In this document: positions 11,546-21,477 of the stretch, piece after piece | How the letters are laid out: each line of letters opens with the position of its first letter | Position numbering within the stretch: the stretch's first letter is position 1 | Origin: Pyrenophora tritici-repentis | Lineage: Eukaryota > Ascomycota > Dothideomycetes > Pleosporales > Pleosporaceae | Assembly (NCBI RefSeq): GCF_003171515.1 | Contig: NC_089394.1 | Location: forward strand, 2,480,001 to 2,544,000 | DNA: 64,000 bases | Reading direction: 5' to 3' | Made by a program: the position numbers and the translations under genes | The notes under the pieces: model-generated | What the model was told of the DNA's origin: nothing | Databases searched by the model: none | What the model saw: only the letters and a program-made list of their open reading frames with translations

Positions 11546-12023
11546 TCACGTACACGCAACAAAGTTATTCCCACTAGCCCCCGTATGCGTAATCTCCCCC
11601 GCCAACTGGCCTTTTGTATTGAAAATAACTCTATCTGCACCGGGTGATCCTACACCAACATACAAATTAGCCCAATCTCGCTCCCAATCTCCCTCGCCCC
11701 AAAATCATATACTTACCACCAGTATACGTCCCCGACTTCTTCAACGGAAACTCCTGATACGGCCCAGAAACCGGGAAATTAAACCCCTCGTAGTTATTGT
11801 ACGTGTGCGGATACGTCGAACTGCCCGCTTCGTCACCGTTGTTGTAGTAGCCGTAGCCTGCTTTTACGGCGGCGCTGACTTGGGCGGAGGTGTAGCAGAC
11901 AGTGCCGCAGGTGGCGTAGCAGCTTTGTCTGGGTTCGACGGCAATAGCGGAAGTGGGAGGGGAGGTAGGAAGTGCGAGAGCGAGTGGGGTGAGGGTCAGG
12001 AAGAGTGTGGTTAGGAAGTGCAT
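11546..12023 (-). CDS. secreted guanyl-specific ribonuclease, RNase T1/F1 family
   Basis: Exons 12023-11717 and 11649-11546 (67-nt intron) encode a 136-residue precursor. An N-terminal signal peptide (about residues 1-18, ending ALALPTS) precedes the mature nuclease. The catalytic set of the family is complete: Y71 and H73 in [12 protein letters not shown]91 in YQEFP, R109 in SPGADR and H124 in ITHTGASGN. Four Cys (C35, C39, C43, C135) match the two disulphides of RNase T1. Length is normal for the family. These enzymes cleave single-stranded RNA 3' of guanosine outside the cell. The gene stands alone, with a TATATAAG box upstream. I see no break or missing residue. Confidence 0.93.
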
Positions 12024-13150
12024 CGTTGCGAGTACATGTGAGGGGAGCGAGAGTGCTTGGTTCTGTCTGTGTTGAACGAGAGAATTGGGTGGGTGGGTGC
12101 TGGTGGTATCAGACCTATCCTCTCAACTCAAAAGAGGTTCGATACAGAATCTTATATACTTCTAAGGTTGCTGTCCCCGCTGAGACAACTGGTAGTCTAT
12201 GAAACAAAGCGGGCTCCGCCGATCTCATCACGGGTGCAGTCCTAGAAGGGAAGATGGTAACGAAATTTAATTAATACAACTCCGAGCGTCGACTATCAAG
12301 ATTCCACCATCCCAAAAGCAAGCATTATGCTCCGTGGGTAACGCAATGCTAGGGGCCAACTTGGACCTATCATATCTTCCAAAGCTTGGGCGTGCTGGCG
12401 TTCTCAAAACAATGTTTCAAACTGCATTACAGTTGCTCCTTACATTTTCTTACTTGGCCTAAATACCACTCCGTTTGAATCCTTACCCGCTTCCGTCGAT
12501 CAGGAAGGTACCTACGCACCTCCCCATACCCTCACGTCCCATCCCATCCTTCCCATTCGCCCACCCCTGTCCCGACAGCTAAAATGAGCACTGTTTCACA
12601 CCTCTCTTACCCTACCTTATCGCACTCCTGTACCTAACCGCCGGAAATACCGTAACCGCGCCCATGTGCAGCGCTGGTAGGTTGGCCGTGTTGTGTGGTC
12701 AGCGATCGACAGGGTAAGTCTCGGCGGCTAGAGCCTAATGCGGAAGGTGGGCTAAGAGTTGGGTATGGATTGGGATTAGGAGATCTACAACGGGGCCGGA
12801 GAGTTGTTTTTTATGGCGGCAGGCGGGGACGGTGAGATGGGCGTGGTGCGATGTCGGGGGTCTGTTTGGTGGTACTTGGGATGGTAGGTGGTTAAGAAAG
12901 GACCGAAAACGAAAATGAGATGGTGGTAATGGGCCGGTTTACCCGCTGAATTTGTATGATTGACTTATGCGGGTTACGAATATTTTGAGTAGGTCTTTTG
13001 GAGTGTAAGGAAGGTCTGCTGTATACACAGGTCTTGTATCTAACTCTATAGTATTTACGAGCTCTAGTTTTGCAACGCGAACTATGGAATGTAGTAGGTC
13101 AGCTCACAGTCCTGGCAGTAATAAACTGCACACCGTATCTCATGTGGGAA
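12024..13150. other. intergenic, no gene seen
   Basis: It separates the RNase 5' end from the PEX11-family 3' end. It holds the RNase promoter and several purine-rich stretches. No frame here has domain features. Confidence 0.6.
12151..12158 (-). promoter_or_regulatory. TATA box of the secreted RNase gene
   Basis: TATATAAG on the minus strand about 130 bp upstream of the RNase start codon. Confidence 0.5.
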
Positions 13151-14188
13151 TCACACGGTCCTACTCCAAGCATCAACGAGCAATGCTCCGCCAGCAACCA
13201 TACCACAAGCACCCACGCCCAACTCGCTCAACAGCCCTTCCTCCACCGACCAGTGCAGCGTCATGGGAGCATAACCAATATTCGACACTAGATCCTTCCA
13301 CCAGCGCCAACTCTCCAACTTCTTACTCTTTTTCCTCTCTTCAACCTCAATCTTCTCCTCTTTCTCGCCATCTCCCACCCCCCTACCAACAATATCACCA
13401 TCAGACGAAGAATAATAACACTCAACCCCCAACCTCAGCAATTCAATCCCCACATACGCAGCCCACAACCGCGAACTCACCGTCCACCACTTATTTTCTC
13501 TCTTCTTCCCAGCCTCGCCTACCCACCCATCCCCCGTCAACACTCCTTTACTCGCCAAATACGCCCCATTCTCGAGAACTTGACATCCCACACACGATGC
13601 AATACTGGACCACGTCAATGCCCTCAGAATCTTTTCTTTACGCCCCGCCCCTACGGCCAGCGGGTCCGAATACGTAGCCCTTGCCCACGTATACAGCCCC
13701 ACCAAACTCCACATGCGCACAAACACCCTGTAGTCTGATATCACCTCGGCCAGCGCTTTCGAACCGCCTAGCACCTGCGCGATGCGCTTTGTGCTTGTAG
13801 ATGCGGGGATTTCGGCGATGAGGGTTTCGCCGGGGAGGAGGATGCCGTCGGCTTTTGAGGCAATGTCTGAGGCGATGGTTGTAAGGCGACGTTCAAGAAT
13901 TTTGGAGAGCAGCGCGGAGAGGAGGGTTAGGGTGTAGGATGTTGTGCAGAGAAGAGTGTCAATGCCGCTGGGGGTGGACAAGAGGGTGTCGAGGCGGACG
14001 AGGGTGTGGTCGGTTGTGTGAGCGGTTTTTGAGAGGGATCGCAGGAGGAGGATGCGGAGTTTTTGGATCAGGGTGGCGCACGGTGGAGGGGGTTTGGGTG
14101 TTGTATTGGGTGAAGGGGAGGGCGGGTTAGTAGATGCATTTGGGATGGTTGTGGTGGTGGGATGGGGATCATGATGTGAGTCCGCCAT
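13151..14188 (-). CDS. PEX11-family peroxisomal membrane protein
   Basis: An intron-free 345-residue protein. The frame is open further upstream, but the ATG at 14188 has a near-ideal context (GTAGCCATGG) and begins a Pro/Ser/Thr-rich leader, so it is preferred over the frame start 36 codons earlier. Family landmarks are ISDYRVFVRMWSLVGLY in the middle and IGYAPMTLHWSVEEGL near the C-terminus, each followed by hydrophobic stretches. An acidic/Lys-rich insert separates them. PEX11 proteins remodel the peroxisomal membrane and promote elongation and division. The leader and insert resemble the PEX11C-like group of filamentous fungi, but subgroup assignment is inference. It is divergently arranged with the bestrophin-like gene. 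Confidence 0.85.
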   Translation of the reverse strand: MADSHHDPHPTTTTIPNASTNPPSPSPNTTPKPPPPCATLIQKLRILLLRSLSKTAHTTDHTLVRLDTLLSTPSGIDTLLCTTSYTLTLLSALLSKILERRLTTIASDIASKADGILLPGETLIAEIPASTSTKRIAQVLGGSKALAEVISDYRVFVRMWSLVGLYTWARATYSDPLAVGAGRKEKILRALTWSSIASCVGCQVLENGAYLASKGVLTGDGWVGEAGKKRENKWWTVSSRLWAAYVGIELLRLGVECYYSSSDGDIVGRGVGDGEKEEKIEVEERKKSKKLESWRWWKDLVSNIGYAPMTLHWSVEEGLLSELGVGACGMVAGGALLVDAWSRTV

Positions 14189-14814
14189 GGCTACTTCTAC
14201 ATGTGTGTGTGGAGAGAGTTGTAAGTTTAACTCGCACGATGTGGAAAGACATGGGATGGATGTTATCGGACTTCCATGGTTGTTGATAACAAACAATTAC
14301 CAAAAAGACGCGCGATGCGCGTTCGGCCGAGGCGGTTTTGCGCGGGTTGCCGGTGCGTCATTGCACGTGGGGTGGAGTCTCACGTCGAGCCCCATGTGAC
14401 AGAGGCAGCCCCATCCCAGTCATTCACCTACTAGAAGCTCTTAGTATACACTATGCGCGGCACCAACTGTGCCGTAAAAGCCTCCACGTGCCCGCCATCG
14501 TATGCAAAGGCAATTCGACGACACCTAGGCGGCCTCGTGTTAGTAGTAGCGGTGTAGTTTTGTAACAGGCTTTGGTTGCAGCGGGACCAGGCACAATATC
14601 CTTGTTAATTCACCGTCGTCGTTCCACATATTACTTACAACCCATATCTCCCCACTCACACCCGTCGCTAACGTTTGCGGGGGAAGATAAGGAAGCAGGC
14701 TTTGCTCTCTCCGGCTTTTTGCTGACCGCCTCAAAAAGCAAACCGTCACTACAGCAGATTGAGAAACTCTCCGAACCAACCATCCAGACATCCATCCACC
14801 TATCCCGTTCAGCC
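14189..14814. promoter_or_regulatory. shared upstream region of PEX11-family and bestrophin-like genes
   Basis: A 626-bp intergenic stretch between two divergent start codons, so it must carry both promoters. The bestrophin-like frame stays open upstream of its ATG, but that part lacks a start codon and family similarity. Confidence 0.5.
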
Positions 14815-16041
14815 ATGGACGCGTCTACTCCAACGCTTCATCATACCCGCCGCCCAACTTACCCCCTCGCTCACGCCTTTCGCCGTAAACCACGCCGTAT
14901 CCCGCTCGTTCTGCGCTTCGCAAAGGGTGCCGTCCACGACATCATCGTTACCCCAGTGTTACTCCACTCACTCTGGACCGTCCTCATCGTCTACATCGAT
15001 ACTCGCTATGTCGACTCCATCTCGATCCCCGCGACCATCATACCCTCGCTCTCCATCGTCGTGGGCCTGATGCTCGTCTTCCGCAACAGCACCGGCTACG
15101 ACCGCTTCTGGACCGGCAGGAACTGTCTCACGACGATTGGCACCAGCGTCCGCAATCTAGCCCGAATCTCCCTTGTAAACTCTCATGACCGCGACGGCCA
15201 CGCCAGCGAAGCCGAGAGAAGAGATACGGAACGTATAGTACGCGTCCTCGTGGCCGTCCTATACAGTATCAAACACAACCTCCGCGCCGAATTCAACATT
15301 CCCCCCGCCAGTCTAGCATCCATGCCCACCCAGCAACCCAGCGTGTACCCCCAGCGCTCGCGCCCCGTTTCCCGCCGCCCCAGCTACATCGACCGCAACG
15401 GCAGTTTCCCCACCCTCTCCTTCGCCTCCACCGCCGTTCCCAGCACAGCCACGACCCCCCTCCTCAGCCAATCCACCGCCACGCTCGAAAACGGCGACGG
15501 CACTACCCCCATGAAGAAAGACGAATACGTCTCCCTCCTCCCCGAAGGCCTTATGGGCTACGAAGACCAAGGCCTCGGCCTACCCCTCCAACTCACAATC
15601 CTAGTCGAAGGCTACATCCGTCGCGGCGCTGACAGAGGCTGGTTCAATGCCCCGCTCTCCTCGCAAATGACAGTGCAGTTGAACTCGCTCGTTGACGCTT
15701 ACGGTCGCATGGAAACGATTCACTCGACGCCTATCCCCGTCGCCCACTTGATCCACCAGAAACAGGTGCTGGCGCTGTATGGCTGCGTGCTGCCGTTTGC
15801 TATTGTCGATGATTATAAGTGGTGGAGTGTGCCTGTTGTGGCTATTATCGCATTTACCTTGTACGGTATTGAGGGCATTGGCATGCAGCTCGAGGATCCG
15901 TTTGGGTACGATAAGAATGATATCAAGATGGATGGTATTATTGAGGATACGAGACAGGAGGTCATGGTGTTATTGGAGGAGTGGAAAGCCAGTCATGAGG
16001 GAAGGGCTATGGGTGGCATGTTTGAGACGGATTGTTACTAA
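14815..16041 (+). CDS. bestrophin-like (UPF0187/RFP-TM) anion channel
   Basis: A single-exon 408-residue protein starting at ATG in AGCCATGG context. Two N-terminal hydrophobic segments (about 41-60 and 71-89) are followed by FRNSTGYDRFWTGR (89-102), the conserved signature after the second helix. The C-terminal part has a further hydrophobic stretch and LEDPFGYDKNDI, matching the conserved acidic EDPFG clasp of bestrophins. A Ser/Pro/Thr-rich loop of roughly 80 residues (around 170-250) is inserted between the halves and is likely cytosolic and disordered. Family members form pentameric chloride channels. Fungal ones are poorly studied, so location (plasma or organellar membrane) is unknown. 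Confidence 0.87.
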   Translation: MDASTPTLHHTRRPTYPLAHAFRRKPRRIPLVLRFAKGAVHDIIVTPVLLHSLWTVLIVYIDTRYVDSISIPATIIPSLSIVVGLMLVFRNSTGYDRFWTGRNCLTTIGTSVRNLARISLVNSHDRDGHASEAERRDTERIVRVLVAVLYSIKHNLRAEFNIPPASLASMPTQQPSVYPQRSRPVSRRPSYIDRNGSFPTLSFASTAVPSTATTPLLSQSTATLENGDGTTPMKKDEYVSLLPEGLMGYEDQGLGLPLQLTILVEGYIRRGADRGWFNAPLSSQMTVQLNSLVDAYGRMETIHSTPIPVAHLIHQKQVLALYGCVLPFAIVDDYKWWSVPVVAIIAFTLYGIEGIGMQLEDPFGYDKNDIKMDGIIEDTRQEVMVLLEEWKASHEGRAMGGMFETDCY

Positions 16042-16575
16042 GTGATCATGTGAGTCGAACAAATGTGTGATGAAGAGAATATGATGTGATGAAATACGTA
16101 TATGTGGTGGTAGTGAAGGTAGGGTTGAGTTTATATATGCATTTATGTCCATATCTGCACAATCTTCCCCAACATCTTTACCGAATATCCAATACGCAAC
16201 ACGACAAGCTATTTTCATATATAAGGATAATGCACAATACAAACGCTCAGCATCTGCTAAGAACAATACATTAAAAGCTAGCCGGCTTTCTTTATGTCGC
16301 TTTCCCCTTTTCAAATGTTTTGTCCTTGCGGAACTGAGCACATGCATCACAAGTGTTGTAAAATATAGATAAAATGAGACAGAAATTCCCCCCTATTGGC
16401 CAACATTGTTTAGAGAGACAGACAGAGAGAGACAGAGCTACATCATGCATACCAATTCACGCCCACCAAAACACCTCGGAATCATGCAAAACAGAACCCA
16501 AAATGAACATGCACGAAAAAAGGTAGGGGTAGGTAGGTAGACATGCCCTACTCGTTATAATCGGCTTGACATCAC
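16042..16575. other. convergent 3' intergenic region
   Basis: It lies between the 3' ends of the bestrophin-like gene and the FHA-RING gene, both pointing inward. It is AT-rich with GAGA-type repeats near 16410-16435, consistent with 3' UTRs and poly(A) regions. No gene is seen. Confidence 0.6.
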
Positions 16576-18441
16576 CTAGTTGAAGCGGACAGGAGGCAGA
16601 CTGGGCGCGTCGTTGCTGCTGCGGGTGCTGAGCGCGCCAGTGCTGTCAGAATCCGAATTTGAAGAGTCGCGTAAGCGAGTGCCCGAGGCTCTACCAGCGC
16701 TTCCATCGAGTACAAAGGGGCCGGCGTCGTTTCGGGGCGTCATTGGGCCGTCGTGGATGCGATCGGGTGTCAAGCCGTCAACCGTGGTAGGGTTCAGGGG
16801 CGAGAGGCCAGTCCATTCGTTTGCTTCCAGCACATTGATTGCCACTGGTTGTGAGACAGTGGCCGATCCTGTGGGAGGCGTCAGACGGCGTTGTGGTGTT
16901 TCCAGTACCGATGGGTTAGTGTTCCCGTTCGGAGTGTCTGAGGTATTGAAGTCGATGTTCGTAATTTGCTGTCGCAGGTCGGCAAACTCCTCGTCAGACT
17001 CATCACCGTTATTGGGCGCGCCCGAGCCACGTGGCGTAACGTGGCGGTCTGCTTGGTCTGCGGTGGTATCCGTGGTAGGTTCGCCATTTGCCACCTCCTC
17101 TTCACCCTCCCAGTCCTCCATGTCTCCCATATCTTCAACATCCTCTTCCAAGTCTGCTACAGCCCTGCAGTTCGGGCAGAGGAAGTTTGGCCATGTTGGA
17201 CCGTTCAGAATTGGACGGATGCACTTGTAGTGCCAGACGTGCGAGCAGGGCGCTACGAACAGCGATTGACATGGCTGTGGGGTCGTTAGTACGGGTCCAC
17301 TGTTAGCACCACATGAGCACCTACCGCTATCGACATTAAGCAAATTGCGCATTCTGAAGTATGCGTCGAGGCATTATCGCCGGCGACTGGCTTTTGGCTC
17401 TTAGCAAGAGCACGCAGCCGTGCATGGGTTTGTTTGCTGTTAATGTTAGTGGTTGACTGGCAGTGTGGATACCAAAACGTACTTGAATGTGTTTAGACCC
17501 TGTTGCCAACCGCGGTTGCATTCGACGCGAATCTTGACACATCTAAAGATCATTTCTTCACCTCCACGGAAGTCTATTCCCAACTGGATAATATCGCCGT
17601 CCTTTATCCGGAAAGGTTTTGACTCGACGTTGGGCTGACTGAGCCGGATATGGTTTAGAAAGGTACCCGAAGAGCTCTTCACATCTTTTATGTACCAGTT
17701 GCCATCTTTGCACCACAGCTCGCAGTGCTTCCGGCTGACCACTTTTGACTTGAAGCCAATAGCCGCGGCAGAGGGCGTGTTGGGCGAGATCTCGGGAATG
17801 TTGTCACGCTCGGAGTAGCGGCCTACACGGAGTATGGCGTCCTCGTCGGGCAGGGTGCGGTTGATGGTGGGAAATATCAGCGAGGGGCGACCAGCTCGAG
17901 GGTCCTGATGGGGGATGAAGCGAATCGACGGGAGGTGCTTTGAGCCAGCTGGAGTTTCAGAAGCGGCTTCCATTATGGGCGCGGTCACTGGAGCAGGCGT
18001 TGACATTGGTGTGGGCCCGGTGTTGTTGCGCACTTGTAGCTGCGGTTGAGCAGTCTCGGAACGTGTTCTTGTCATGGCTGGCAGAGGAGAGGCGGGAGGG
18101 GAATCAGTGGGCGGAGGTTGGGGCTGCAGCGGCTGTAGCTGCGCCTGCGCGTCGGTCGTTTGCCTTCTAATCAAAGAGTTTGGGCGAGGGCCTGGGTTTG
18201 GGTGGGAGTGTGTGGTGGAGGCAGGCGAGGCTGGCGGCGTGTGAGTTAAGGCGCGTGGTCTTGTTCGGGCTCTAGAATCGTCACGTGTGGCGTCCGCTTG
18301 GCTCGTAGAGTGTAAGTGCAGATTGCGGAAGAAACTGATTCCTCTATGGACGCCCGTTGGTCGCGACGAGGGCGGGTTTGCCGTTATGACAGACGCTGCA
18401 ACAGTCTGAGGAGCTGCTGGTGCGGCCGTGGTAGTGAACAT
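16576..18441 (-). CDS. DMA1: FHA-RING E3 ubiquitin ligase (Dma1/Dma2 type)
   Basis: Exons 18441-17483, 17436-17325 and 17274-16576 give 589 residues. Introns are about 46-50 nt with CACTAAC and TACTAAC branch sites. A Pro/Ser/Thr-rich leader (1-165) precedes an FHA domain (about 171-315) with RVGRYSE and the phosphopeptide-binding SRKH (236-239). A RING-H2 finger follows: C349, C352, C367, H369, H372, C375, C390, C393. The exon boundary falls inside the RING. The C-terminal 190 residues are acidic and Ser/Thr-rich. Dma ligases couple phospho-dependent recognition to ubiquitination in mitotic checkpoint and septin/septation control. The start is the ATG of MFTTTAAP, since the frame upstream of it begins only with GTG. 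Divergent from MAS2. Confidence 0.92.
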
Positions 18442-19272
18442 CCCCTTCCCTGTTAGCGGCACAGACGGGGATATAGAGCCCTAGGCTGGCGGAAGGCGGA
18501 GGGCGGCTGTTTGAATGCAGCCTGCGTGAGTTTCGACAAGGTTTGGCAGACGGAACAGTGGGCCGTTCACAGCATTCACAGGATAGCGGGCACAGGCATG
18601 TGTGGGAGATGTCTGAAGCAAATGGCAAAGGATGCAAATGCAAGGGCAAAGGCAGAGGCAAATGCACCGAACGGAGCGAGCGAACTGGGCGAACAGGCCG
18701 TCCAAGACCATCGGGTAAACAGGCCCAGCTCGTAGCCCTTCAGCTGGGCTAGACAGGACTCGGGCAGCCTTGGTGCTGCCCAGAATAACCTCGACTATAC
18801 ACAGCGCGCCGGAGCTGCATATCGTGATTGAGGCTACCGAGACGACAAAGCGGTCCGTTTCCTAATACGAGCCGCTCGCTGCTCGCAACCTTCCAGATGC
18901 CCTGGGCGAGCAGTTGATAGGTTGCGACGGATGCCAATGTCTGCCAGACGGATCTGACACGCACGCCCGTCATGGCGTTTTGAACCCCGCAGCCACCACC
19001 ATGACCGCAGTACCCAGGTCGCATTTCATAATTATAGCTGGGCGAACGTATATCATCAACTCTCAAACCTGTCATTCGACATGGTCATGCGCTCGCGCTG
19101 ATCGTAGAGCGTTGCCTTGTGGGGCCGGTCTTTGAATCGGAGGTGGCAGTGGGATCCACTGGCTTCTGCGCGGGCAGCGGCAGGTTGCACGTGACAGCAT
19201 GTCATCCCGATATCCCGATCCATGGGATTTTTTCGGAACGCGCCAACGACAGCAACTTCACCCACCAAAGAT
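18442..19272. promoter_or_regulatory. divergent upstream region of DMA1-like and MAS2 genes
   Basis: 831 bp between two divergent start codons with no supportable gene. Short frames here are in low-complexity Lys/Gly-rich sequence. It presumably holds both promoters. Confidence 0.5.
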
Positions 19273-21056
19273 ATGCTAAGACCGCACACATACCGCCCAC
19301 TGACCCGAGGGCTATCCAAGACGTCATCGGCGCTCACAAGATCAGCAACATGCGCAAGTAAACGGAGTTTAGCGACGGCCGTCGCAGAAGAGCGGGTTAG
19401 CATCAAGACACGCAACCAAGGAAGAAATACCTTCTAAACCGCTTTCTAGGACCCCGCCGAACTCGACCAAATCACCACACTTCCCAATGGCATCCGCGTT
19501 GCGACTGAAGCCCTGCCAGGCCACTTCTCTGGCATTGGTGTCTATGTTGACGCCGGCTCACGGTACGAAAACGATGCGCTGCGAGGAGTAAGCCACATTA
19601 TCGACCGTTTGGCCTACAAGTCAACCCGTAATACCACTAGCGACCAGATGATGGAGAAGATGCAGACACTGGGAGGAAACATCCAGTGTTCCTCCAGCAG
19701 AGAGTCTCTCATGTACCAGTCCGCCACGTTCAATTCCGCCGTAGACACCACCGTTGGTGTGCTAGCAGAGACGATACGCGATCCCTTGGTTACGGAAGAT
19801 GAGGTGCAGCAACAGTTGGAAACGGCCGACTACGAAATTGGCGAGATCTGGGGCAGGCCAGAACTGATTCTGCCCGAACTCGTGCACATGGCGGCATACA
19901 AAGACAACACTCTGGGCAACCCACTGCTGTGTCCCAAGGAGCGCCTACCCTTCATCAACCGTGCGGTTGTCGACGCATACCGAAAAGAGTTCTACAAGCC
20001 CGACAGGATAGTGATTGCCTTTGCCGGTGTGAACCACAACGAGGCTGTGCGATTAACAGAACAGTACTTTGGCGACATGGAGAAAGGCACCGGTCCAGCC
20101 CTCGTCAGCGTAGGCGACAGCGCGACATCCAACTCGCTACCACAGCAGCAGAACTTCACGGCTGACCACCCCACGCCAACCGGCGCACCCCCCGCAAACG
20201 TCCAAACTACTCTCCAAAATACCATTCTTCAAGAACCTCTCCACTTCCGCCACCTCCAGCGCCTCCGTAAACACATCCTTTGACCTCAACTTCCCTCCGA
20301 TAGACACATCACTCCCCTCGCAATACACCGGTGGTTTCCTCACCCTCCCCCCCAATTCCACCACCAGCAAACCCCATGTTACCACGCCTATCCCACATCC
20401 ACCTCGCCTTCGAAGCCCTCCCCATCTCCTCCCCCGACATCTACGCCTGCGCCGTCCTGCAAACACTCCTCGGCGGTGGTGGTTCCTTCAGTGCCGGCGG
20501 CCCCGGAAAAGGCATGTATTCGCGCCTCTACACAAACGTGCTCAACCAACACGGCTGGGTCGAGTCGTGCGTAGCTTTCAACCACAGCTACACCGACAGC
20601 GGCCTCTTCGGTATCGCCGCCGCCTGTGCACCAACCCACGTCACCCAAATGCTCGAAGTCATGTGTCGCGAACTCAAATCTCTAGGCGACGAAGCCGGCT
20701 ACTCTGCCCTCAAGGACGGAGAGGTCCAACGCGCGAAAAATCAGCTCCGCTCTTCGCTCCTCATGAACCTCGAGTCGCGCATGGTCGAACTAGAGGATCT
20801 GGGCAGACAGGTACAGGTCCACGGCCGCAAGGTGGGCGCAAAGGAAATGTGCAAGAAGATTGAAGATGTTACTGTCAAGGATCTGAGAAGGGTTGCTAGA
20901 CAGGTCTTTGGCGGTGAGGTTAAGAATGTAGGTGGTGGCTCGGGCGCGCCGACGGTGGTGCTGCAGGAAGGTGAGCAGGAGGGCTTCACTAGGAAGGACT
21001 TTACGTGGGATGATATCCAGTCGAGGATTGCGAGGTGGAAACTTGGTCGTAAATAG
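19273..21056 (+). CDS. MAS2: mitochondrial processing peptidase alpha subunit, with two apparent +1 frameshifts
   Basis: Exon 1 (19273-19395) encodes an Arg/Ser/Thr-rich mitochondrial presequence (MLRPHTYRPLTRGLSK). A 54-nt intron leads to exon 2 at 19450, beginning DPAELDQITTLPNGIRVATE. The inactive-metal-site segment SHIIDRLAYKST and the alpha-specific glycine-rich loop GGGGSFSAGGPGKGMYSRLY identify the noncatalytic alpha subunit, which binds presequences in the matrix MPP dimer. The frame moves forward by one base at or near a C6 run (20188-20193) and again at a C7 run (20347-20353). Between them the second frame reads plausibly (KIPFFKNLSTS, TGGFLTLPP), and after them PPIPPPANPM resumes the family sequence. 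Removing one C from each run would restore a continuous frame. The gene is essential in yeast, so base-calling error is likelier than decay. Confidence 0.88.
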
Positions 21057-21477
21057 TTTACATGATATATGAGACAAAAAGCGGAGGTGTACGATCACGT
21101 CGATGGATGGATGAATACAGTGTATTATTAAGTTGAAGTGGGTATATTGAAATGAATTCATGACAAAAGAAGTAATGCTTGATCTCCTCTCCCCTAATCT
21201 ACCCTTTTCTTATCAATCTGGCTGTTGAGAATGCAAAAATGCCTCGGCCTTCTGTTGCTCGCTGTGTCGTGGTGCCGTGTCTAAACTTGTATCTCATGAG
21301 GTCGTGCTCGTACTCTTATCGGACATGCTCTTCCCAGAGTAAGTGCAGCCTTTTCGAGTTGCCGCGAACCTCTTATCGGACATGCTCTTCACAAAGTAAG
21401 TGCAGCCTTATCGAGTTCCGGCGAGCCGCCTCGTTTCGTTTCCATAACAATGTCCGGTTGTGACTTTGGCCTCCGTC
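21057..21477. other. convergent 3' intergenic region with a 57-bp tandem repeat
   Basis: Between the 3' ends of MAS2 and the 486-residue minus-strand gene. The only notable structure is the two-copy repeat annotated separately. The 94-codon frame here spans that repeat and is not called. Confidence 0.6.
21313..21426 (+). repeat. 57-bp tandem direct repeat, two copies
   Basis: Units 21313-21369 and 21370-21426 start with CTCTTATCGGACATGCTCTTC and differ at six positions, all substitutions. The period is an exact multiple of three. Confidence 0.9.

Noticed and set aside
13084..13677. 197-codon plus-strand frame
   Set aside because: Antisense shadow of the PEX11-family gene, rich in Ser/Pro/Thr.
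14572..14814. N-terminal extension of the bestrophin-like frame
   Set aside because: It starts at TTG, lies in the divergent promoter and adds a sequence unlike the family; the ATG at 14815 has a better context.
16580..17230. 216-codon plus-strand frame opposite the FHA-RING gene
   Set aside because: It is the antisense shadow of the Ser/Thr-rich RING exon and has no features of its own.
20188..20353. An intron spanning the two MAS2 frame shifts
   Set aside because: It would delete family-like sequence (KIPFFKNLS, TGGFLTLPP), and C-run indels explain the shifts more simply.
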